Assembly (NCBI GenBank): GCA_030490835.1
Contig: CM059977.1
Span: 20,379,335 to 20,443,334 of the forward strand
Direction of reading: 5' to 3'
DNA: 64,000 bases
Source: Annona cherimola
Taxonomy: Eukaryota; Streptophyta; Magnoliopsida; Magnoliales; Annonaceae
Shown: in pieces, positions 52,565-64,000 of the stretch
How positions within the stretch are numbered: position 1 is the stretch's first letter
How the letters are laid out: every line of letters starts with the position of its first letter
Made by a program: the position numbers and the translations under genes
The notes under the pieces: model-generated
The model's database searches: none
What the model was told of the DNA's origin: nothing
The model's input: the letters and a program-made list of their open reading frames with translations, nothing else

Positions 52565-52753
52565 TTTCCTCTATTTTCGCAGATTTTTGATTTCCACTTG
52601 TTCTTCCCTAGCGAGACTGTCCAAATCGCTGTTGCTAGACGCTGGCCTGCGACGTCCTTCAGCTGGAAGGTTCGGGCTTTCTGGAGAGAGGGGATTGATT
52701 TCTCTCTCTCGGGGGGAAGGCGTGGAGGCGAGAGAGCGGGGGAGGATCTCGAG

Positions 52754-56567
<3,814 letters not shown>

Positions 56568-57644
56568 CAGTTTTGCGTTGGTTTGCCAAGTAAATGTTGG
56601 GTCCTGGGTAAAGAATTCGCACAAGTTTCAATTAGCAACCTTGCTGGTCCTGATGAGAATACCTTCATTCCCATATGAATTCTGCCCTTTCTTGAGTCCA
56701 GAAGAGCCTGGCAGATGCAACCATCACCACCTCTCTGTCGCTACTGAAGATATATCTGGAAAGGGAGTCTAATTTTATCTGTATTCACTATTCAAAGAGC
56801 CTTGTAATCTTGTCCTTGTTGAGAATTCATGTGCCATGCATTTGCGGGTTATCAGTGGGCTTTAATTTGCATTATTATTTTTATTTTTCGTTAAAATCTT
56901 CAAATGCTTCTGTAACCAAGACCTCCTATGATATCCAGTAATTTGCATCGGCCCATAATTTTTAGCTGTTAATTTTCTTTATTTCATTGTAATATGTGCA
57001 TTAACTGCAGGATCTCATATCACCAATGGATTTTTTTGTTTGCCTTCTAGATGCTTCTGTGTGCCTAATTGGATTGTGAACTCGTGTTCCCAAGCGAAAG
57101 TAGTTTGGACTTTGGATTAGCTTTGTTTAGAAGCTTCGATGGGGATTGGCCGAAGCTCTTTCTCACCAACTGGGCCCTGTTTTTGTGGTTTTACGTGATT
57201 CTCAGACTTCTGGTTTGAATGTGTGACTGTTGGTTGCCTGTAATGTGGAAATCCAATGGTATCTCTACTCTTTGGAATCGGACAGCGCACCAGCTCATCA
57301 GCCATGGAAAAGACCGACTAATGAAACTGGATCTTAGCTTCCTTGGGCTCTCCTTTTGCCATGTCTCGCTATTGGATCTTGTAGGTCCGGATGCTTCTGC
57401 AAGACAAACGCCTGGCAATGAAAGTTTTCAGACCCGCTGCTACGTAATGGAATTACCTCCAATGCTTAGCTTTAATATTTGATATTGGAGAAGTCAGAGA
57501 GATCCATATGGGTTATACTAATGAAATTGTTAAGGAGCAAATGCTAAACCTTGTTTTCTGGTTTATTGGGTTCGAAGGTTATGGTCAAACACCGGGGTGG
57601 TTCTTTACATCTTCAGATATTTTTTTGGGTAATTTTTCCAGAAT
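56568..57644 (+). other. CK2 beta 3' region, possibly a long or spliced 3' UTR
   Basis: Sequence after the TGA stays gene-like in composition to about 57480. A pyrimidine-rich acceptor-like site (GTTTGCCTTCTAG) ends near 57050 and precedes a GC-richer block of about 430 bases without a trustworthy ORF. This could be a second 3' UTR exon or an unrelated gene scrap. Confidence 0.35.
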
Positions 57645-58010
57645 ACTTAACTGTAAGCGTCAAGGTTACATGCTTACGCTAGGTTTTCTAATCTTAAATT
57701 ATTTACATTCAAAATTTTAAATCTTTTTTCATGTTTATCTATGTGTTTTTATTTACAAATTCAAAAATTACATGTTGCAATTTTTTATGTTCTATATTTA
57801 GATCACCCATTTAAAAAAATTCTAATAGTATATATTCATACTCAAAATATACTATTTTTTATAGAGTAAGTTATGAAAATTATTTTTTGTAACACGTTAA
57901 AGTGAGACATTTTAAACATGATAAATAGTTTAGATTTAAAAAATATATTTTAAAATTAAAAAATTAAATATGGGGCTTCCATGCTTACGGTGAGTATTGA
58001 ATCATTGCCT
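57645..58010. repeat. AT-rich dispersed repeat, second copy (foldback)
   Basis: It aligns with 20785-21240. The ends contain ACTGTAAGCGTCAAGG and a CATGCTTACGGTGAG block, roughly inverted, suggesting a MITE of about 360 bp. Confidence 0.55.
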
Positions 58011-59399
58011 CATTTTTTTTTTTTTAGCATTAAATTTTAATGCATTTAAACATTGGTTCCCATTTCTCTTTCTTATTACTTTCTGCTAAGCTGTGTCAAA
58101 TGTTCCCATATTAAGATGACAAAGATAAGTGTACCAACAAAGTAAATTGCTAAGGCCTAAGAATAGGTGATATTAATAAATATCTCATTAATTTTGTTAC
58201 AGATCGCTTTTGTTTGCATCTTATGGACACGCTAAATAGAGGACCATTTCTATCATTCCATGGAAAATCGTTGAATATCGTTTTTCTTGTACATATATAC
58301 ATTGTCTAAATTTAAAAAAATATGTAAATTTCATATATAAAGATCATTTAATTTATATACCAATTTTAAATTTATATTTTTTTATTTAAATGATTTAAAA
58401 TATTATTCTATATCAATAAATGATACGATTGCATTCTAATATATTTATAAATGAATATAAGTAATTTTATAATTTACATATAAATATATATATTTTTAAG
58501 CAAGTGTAGCCCAATCAGAACTTTGATTCTCATGATAAAATTTTATCTAACAATGTGAATAGTCAATTTTTAAGTTCATTGTCAGAATGGTCCCATGATC
58601 CACGAGTTACTTGAAACACTTGGGTGGTGTAACACAGGGTTACCAGAAAATTTTCCGAATAATATGGGTCCCTACATTGCTAGACAGTTGATAATGACAG
58701 CAATAAAAGGAGTCCACCAATTCACTTTGCTACTCTCAACTAGTTTAGGCCTTCTTTTGATGATTTTGTTAAATCTAATTCACTCACTATATTTAATAGT
58801 ATTTATTTTATTTCGATACTAAAAATAATCTCAATTCATAACTTTCATCATTCTCAAAATTAACAATCACTTAAAAGTGACTTTAAATCGATTAAAAATA
58901 ATTTATTTATTATAAGTACCCATAGATCTTATTTAATATCTAAAACATTTATAATATTCAGCCTACTTAGATTAATAATTCTATAGAATTTTATAATATT
59001 CTAAAACTTCGATTTATGGATTCAAGGAACTTTCTAAATTTGTATACATTTTTAGAAGATGTAGCATGCACATACATTGGTATGATTTGTCGTAGTTAAA
59101 TAAAAAATAATTTTAAATAAAATGAATGGATTGAATTAAATAAAATCATCCAGATAGAGCTTAAATTAAATGTGACTACTAAAGTGAATTGGTATATTTG
59201 GAATGTATAAAAACGAGACTATAATAAAAATATCACGGAAACATGTGAAAGAGCATGAGAAAAACACAACCGCTGTCACAGCCCTTTTTCTACAAAAACG
59301 CTTCCTTTATGAAAACCGTTTTCTGCGTGCGTTTGAACTTGGTGTAATGCCGGCTAGGAATCTATTCCTAATATTCAGCAATCATTCTCATAGCATGAT
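58011..59399. other. Intergenic DNA, nothing recognised
   Basis: AT-rich. No gene, RNA or repeat boundary could be supported. Confidence 0.4.
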
Positions 59400-59416
59400 T
59401 ATATATATATATATAT

Positions 59417-59811
59417 AGAATATATTCCGGTGCAGCATGCTGCACCGGAATTTTCGGTGCAGCATCGCTGAAATCGGCCCCACATGATCATGAAATCATG
59501 ATTTACTCCACCCATTGTATTTAGAATAATGTATTCTATTACCGTACCAATTTTCATCTCAATCAGATATGTATATGGCCCCCATCTGAAAATAGTATAA
59601 ATCCAACGTAATAAAATAGTTTGATGTAAATAACAACTTTAAAGTATCTGATTTGGATGAAAATTGGTATGATAATAGAATACATTATTCTAAATACAAT
59701 AGGTGGAGTAGATCATGATTTCATGATCATGTGGGACCCATTTTGGGGCCACTGCACCGCTGTTCCGGTGCAGTGACGCTGCACTGGAACAGCTGCACCG
59801 GAACAGCCCTC
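59417..59811. mobile_element. Palindromic MITE lodged in (TA)n, copy 3
   Basis: TA runs lie directly on both sides (to 59416 and from 59812). The right tip GCACCGGAACAGCCCTC is the inverse of copy 1's left tip GAGGCTGTTCCGGTGC. The arms carry ATGATCATGAAATCATGAT on the left and ATCATGATTTCATGATCATG on the right, with 'gtatttagaataatgtattc' and its inverse further in, so nearly all of the ~395 bp can fold into one hairpin. It is about 70 bp longer than copy 1 because of extra CCGGTGCA palindromes at the ends. Confidence 0.85.
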
Positions 59812-60284
59812 TATATATATCATGTATTTTAAACTAAAATATAATATTTATTTATTTTATCTTATTTTTATTTTTATTTAAGTTTTCTTCATAAACATGT
59901 TTTCCTAATTATATTCAATTCATATATTACGTTTTGTCATTTTTCGCTACTTTTACATATTTATTTTTTATTTTTAAAAAATCACCAATTTCAAGGGAAT
60001 TTAAATCATTTTCCACTCCTTAAAAAACTCGATTTAAAAATTCAAAAATAAATATATAAAAGTATTATAAAATGACGAAACTTTGCATACAGATGGAATA
60101 CAAATAGAAAAATATGTTTATGAAGAAAAAGTAAAAAATATAACTAATTATAAAGTAAATGAATGTTGTATTTTAACTTAAAAATACATCATAATATATA
60201 TAATCAAGCTTCATTATGCTTTTTAATCAGATTCGAAAAATAATCCCACGGCACATGGATTTTTTAAGGTTTGACTAGATCCTA

Positions 60285-60317
<33 letters not shown>

Positions 60318-60621
60318 TTAGAAGTACAGGACTAGATCCCATATGTTGAGTTTAATTATAATGGCACAATCGTTAATGTGTAGTTCGGTAGGATTTTGGC
60401 ACGGTGTAAGAAGTGGAAAAGTCAATATTTTTAAAATTATGTGAGTAATATAAAATAACAGTGGCAAAACTCGAATAAACAAGGTAGCTGTAAGAAAAAA
60501 ATGATTGAAGTAAGTATTAAAATTGAAAAAAAAAAAAAGAATTGGTGGATAGTTGAATCATTCATGAGAGAACTCGAGGAGGGAGAAACAGTGGAAAATA
60601 ATATTACCAAACTAGCACCCA

Positions 60622-60895
60622 AGTGTGCGTTTGACTTCTGATAAAATTTTCCAAATAAAATATTTGATATAAAATTTTTTAGAATGAGAGTAGCAATATG
60701 GTATGATAAGAGTAATGATGAGAAACAATTATAATAAAGTTAAAATAGATAGAAAAATCATAGAAGTAGCTGCAGAGAAATGATTGAAAAGTAAAATAAT
60801 TATATAAAAAGATGTGAATAAATGATTAAAATAAGGTAGTTGTGGAGAATAAAAAATTTCAAATTGTTAAGTTTTTATAATTACCAAACATAATC
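60622..60895. mobile_element. Tourist-like MITE, decayed
   Basis: The left end, GTGTGCGTTTGACTTCTGAT, and the right end, AATTACCAAACATAATCT, match the family tips with several changes. The inner motif order is the reverse of the 13579 element. Confidence 0.6.
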
Positions 60896-61205
60896 TAAAA
60901 TAAAATTTCCTTTAAACCAATTTTCACGATTTCGCTGGTTATGTTTTTTAACACAAATTGCATGTATTCGTATGATTTGAAATTCCTTGCAAATATGATA
61001 GTTATATCTATGACAAACGTTTATCTTTTAATTTTTATAAATATTATTAATTTTTCATAAATCAAAATTATACATTGTGTTTATTCATATAAATTCATCT
61101 AATATTCTAAAATCAATCTATCTTGATTGGCTAGGATTAATTTTAAAACAATTTCATATATTTGTATTTGTTAGCGTCTACCGAGTAATACATGCATAGT
61201 AGTTT

Positions 61206-61490
61206 TTGGTGTGTATTTGCTTCGTGATAAAATTTTTTTACTAAAATTTTTCGATTTAAAACTTTTCACTCTCTACATCTAACTTATTTTTTAAATTATT
61301 TTTATATATCTTTATAGTTCATATACGAATTATCCTACTTTTCAATCATTTTTACACAATTACTCGTAAATTTATTTATTTTAGCTTTATTCTTCGTCAT
61401 TACCCGTCATATGATATCATTTTTTTTTATTTTAAAAACTTTATACTTAAAATTGTTATCACTTCCCAAACATACCTGTTAATTTTCATT
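61206..61490. mobile_element. Tourist-like MITE, decayed
   Basis: The left end, GGTGTGTATTTGCTTCGTGA, and the right end, CACTTCCCAAACATACC, are inverted. The body includes 'aaaacttttcactctctaca' and 'cctacttttcaatcattttt', shared with 13579. Confidence 0.65.
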
Positions 61491-61644
61491 GATAAATATA
61501 ATGGGTAGTTTGGATTTTTAAAAAGTTAATACTCTTTACGAAAAATTATAAGATTAAAACTTGTTACTGGTACAACTACGACTGTTGTAAATATTTATAA
61601 GCATACTTACAATAAATTTTAAATCAAGGTTATAAGCATAATTT

Positions 61645-62115
61645 ATTAGGCAAATTTCTTATATACCCACGAATTTTACCCTTAAACTACTTATATCTAT
61701 GAATTTTAAAAATTCATATTATATCTACGAATTTTCTTCATTATTCTACTTATACTCATGCTATCAGGGTTCCGTTAAATTGGTCGTTAGCTTTCTTATA
61801 AATAACGAATATGCCCACATTCTAATAAAATTTAATGTTATTTTTCTTAAAGTTAAATATTCGTATTCAAATAATATATAATTTTATTGTTGTAGAATTA
61901 CTAAAAATTATTTATAATATGAATTTTGAGCTATAAAATCATAATTAGATGTGAACATATTCGTTATTTCCTAAAGAGTTAGCGTCCCCTTCAATAGATC
62001 CCTAATGGTGTGAGTATAAGTAGAATTATGATAAACATTCGTAGATATAAAAAGAGTTTTTAAAAATTCATAGGTAAAAGTGAAATTATAAAGAAATTCA
62101 TGAGCATATAAGAAA
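61645..62115. mobile_element. Long foldback element, family with 22512 and 33345
   Basis: The left arm reads ATTTCTTATATACCCACGAA then 'ctacttatatctatgaattt'. The right arm ends 'ttcatgagcatataagaaat', its near complement, with 'aattcataggtaaaag' inside. The arms extend for most of about 470 bp. Confidence 0.7.
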
Positions 62116-62144
62116 TTCACTTATGCTTAAAAAAATCGTTGGCA

Positions 62145-62592
62145 CTAAAGGACTGCAAAAGCCGTCCTGAGAGTCGTCATCACTCGATACAAACGAAACA
62201 CGAGGAAACAAACCCAAACTACAAATTTCGCCGTAATCAAACCTAACCTAATCCAACATTAACCCTAAAAAGAATAATTCCAACCTTTCTTCGACCCAAA
62301 AGTTAACCGAACTCCTCAATTTAGAAAGCAACCGCCAAACACGAATAGAAGGCGATAGTGGCGTTTCCGTTATTAAGTACAATGGCAGTGGCATTTCACT
62401 GATTGGATCCTTAGCTCAGCATTGTCCCCCCCTTCTTCCCTGCTAAGAAAAACCCAAGGAATCAAAAAAATCCCAGGAGAAGCGAATGGAAACCAAATCT
62501 CGCTTCTTCCATTTCCCAATCCAAACACAACTCAATATCGAAAAGCATCAGTTTTGATTTTTAGAGAGAGCAAAACTAACAAACGGATGTAA
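62145..62592 (+). promoter_or_regulatory. Upstream region of the MORN-repeat gene
   Basis: The sequence becomes less AT-rich from about 62150. The last ~150 bases before the ATG look like a 5' leader. No TATA box can be chosen with confidence. Confidence 0.3.
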
Positions 62593-63530
62593 ATGCATCA
62601 TAAGAAATCCGATTTCGACCCGGTCGGAAGGAATGATCTTCGAACTCCATCCCTTCCTCCCCACATCCAAATCCAAATTCCCGAATCCCAGCGCACCTCT
62701 CAAAAGCAGAATGACCAAATCCCCATCTCCGTATCCGCCCCCCACAAGCGCCCCATAATGCAAAACCCCCCTCCCCAAAACCTAACCCTACCCTCCTTCC
62801 GCTCCCCAATCCCCCATTCCATCTCCCACGAACGCTCCGCCGCCGCCGCCGCCTTCCGCGTCCTCCGCCACGTCCGGGTACACCTCCGCCTCCTCCTCCT
62901 CCTGTCGCTGCCGTCTCTCTACTTCTTCGCCTCCAATCCCCGCCGCTCGATCGCCCTCGATCTCCTCTCTGCTGTCGCTTTCTCGGCGGCGGTCGTCTTT
63001 TCTTTCACCGTCGCGCTCCCTCGCTTCCCGTCCATACGCCTCTTCCTGCGCCGATCCCTCTCGTTCAATCTCCCGGCCGTGTGCCGTGCGGATTCCTCGC
63101 CGGTGGTCTGGTTCATCGGTTCGAGGACCAGGTCCGGCTGGCGGGCGGAAGCTGCAGCGTCGGGCTACGGTGTGCAGGTGTACAGCAATCGGGACGTTTA
63201 TGAAGGGGAATTCCACCGGGGGAAGTTCTCCGGTAGTGGGGTTTACTACTATAATATGAGCGGCCGTTACGAGGGAGATTGGATCGACGGCAAGTATGAC
63301 GGGCACGGCGTCGAGACATGGGCCAAGGGGAGCCGCTACCGGGGACAATACCGGCAGGGGCTGAGACATGGGTTTGGGGTATATAGATTCTACACGGGAG
63401 ATGTTTATGCTGGGCAATGGTTGAATGGGCAGAGCCATGGCTGCGGAGTGCACACTTGCGAGGATGGCAGCCGCTACGTTGGGGAATTCAAATGGGGGGT
63501 CAAGCATGGCCTTGGACACTACCATTTCAG
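62593..63530 (+). CDS. MORN-repeat membrane protein, first exon (3' part outside window)
   Basis: The exon encodes 312 codons plus two bases and ends at CATTTCAG|GTAATGG, a good donor; later exons lie past the window. The start MHHKKSDF matches the conserved N terminus of the plant family around At4g17080/At1g77660/At1g21920 (annotated as SET7/9-like, or MORN proteins regulating flowering). Residues 1-80 are Pro/His/Ser-rich. Two hydrophobic segments lie at about 98-113 and 122-142. From about 195 come five MORN repeats: VYEGEFHRGKFSGSGVYYY, RYEGDWIDGKYDGHGVETW, RYRGQYRQGLRHGFGVYRF, VYAGQWLNGQSHGCGVHTC and RYVGEFKWGVKHGLGHYHF. MORN repeats bind phospholipids or proteins. No methyltransferase SET domain is seen, so the SET7/9 name is misleading. 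High GC and CpG content contrasts with the flanks. Confidence 0.93.
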
Positions 63531-64000
63531 GTAATGGAGGTGTTGGCTTCTGTTTTTCGAAGCTTACCTTTTTTTCTATGTCCCTTAATTGGGGCTGTTG
63601 GATTGAATGCTATCTGGATTGTGTGAATTCTATCTCTTGGTGTCCTAGTTCTGAGGTCTGATATTATTAACTGATTTTAGTAATAAGGATTTCCGCGCAT
63701 TTGTGCATTCTTGGACACATTTTTTCTTTCTTGTTTTGTTTTGTTTTGTTTTGTTATTGTGGGGGATTTACTGAATTTGGGCGTTTCATCTTCTTGGGTA
63801 CTCTGAAATGGAAAAGGGAATTGGATTCTTACTTCTTAAAGTTTGTTATTCTCTGCTTCTTGGGTCATTAACGTTTCCTAAGCGTCGATTCTCTATCCTA
63901 CTCGGCTTCTGGAGTTGTCTGTATTCCGATTGTTTTCTGGCTTTAGAAAAAAACAAGAACAAAAAAAAAAAAAAAAAAAGAATTTTGGTTTAGCTTGATT
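63531..64000 (+). other. Start of intron 1 of the MORN-repeat gene
   Basis: T-rich intron sequence with a (TTTTG)n run at about 63732-63754 and a poly-A stretch near 63961-63978. The downstream exon is not inside the window. Confidence 0.75.

Larger units (their letters stand above)
59821..62144. other. Intergenic DNA with MITEs and a TA microsatellite
   Basis: It contains a (TA)n run at about 60294-60317, Tourist-like copies at about 60622-60895 and 61206-61490, and a long foldback element (61645-62115). There is no gene. Confidence 0.5.

Noticed and set aside
62788..63525. 245-residue minus-strand ORF
   Set aside because: Shadow of the GC-rich MORN-repeat exon on the other strand, with no domain.

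Overview
This is nuclear DNA from a flowering plant. Genes are split by GT-AG introns (one appears to be GC-AG), the protein families are plant-type (a ROP/RAC GTPase, a plant-length CK2 beta subunit, a plant MORN-repeat protein), and the AT-rich intergenic DNA is full of plant transposons: Ty1/copia, Ty3/gypsy, L1-type LINE, tRNA-derived SINE, hAT, Tourist-like and foldback MITEs. The species cannot be fixed from the sequence. Nothing looks like organelle or bacterial DNA, and there is no rRNA, CRISPR array or confident stand-alone tRNA gene.

Five cellular genes are supported. (1) 3909-6639 minus: a PF03407-type nucleotide-diphospho-sugar transferase, 3 exons, 340 aa, with the membrane-anchor exon recovered 1.46 kb upstream. 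(2) 17211-20375 minus: a complete ROP/RAC small GTPase, 7 exons, 196 aa, ending in the prenylation box CRIL. (3) 27611-31911 minus: a 70-aa twin-CX9C Cox23-like mitochondrial protein in three tiny exons over 4.3 kb. (4) 52754-56567 plus: casein kinase II regulatory (beta) subunit, 5 exons, 287 aa. (5) 62593 plus to beyond the window: first exon of a MORN-repeat membrane protein, cut off by the window edge. They share no obvious pathway and each seems to have its own promoter.

The rest is mostly layered transposon sediment. At 0.1-2.0 kb lie copia and gypsy remnants, followed by a 590-bp hAT element with perfect 8-bp target duplications. An intact SINE with a perfect 18-bp target duplication sits at 10.25 kb. 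A degraded minus-strand copia element with both LTRs, primer-binding site and an internal ~150-bp tandem repeat fills 34.4-41.1 kb. At 44.1-51.6 kb is a full-length but broken LINE. Its 5' UTR is interrupted by a 1578-bp non-autonomous hAT element that carries a receptor-kinase exon fragment and a GA-rich minisatellite. Small MITE families recur: Tourist-like (about ten copies or remnants), a palindromic family lodged in (TA)n microsatellites (two clear, one probable and two degenerate copies), and three other foldback families.

Most notable are the hAT element with the captured kinase exon nested in the LINE, the TA-microsatellite palindromes, the GC-AG intron of the ROP gene, and an unexplained exon-like ORF at 15.9 kb. 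I saw no convincing evidence of a wholly new gene system.
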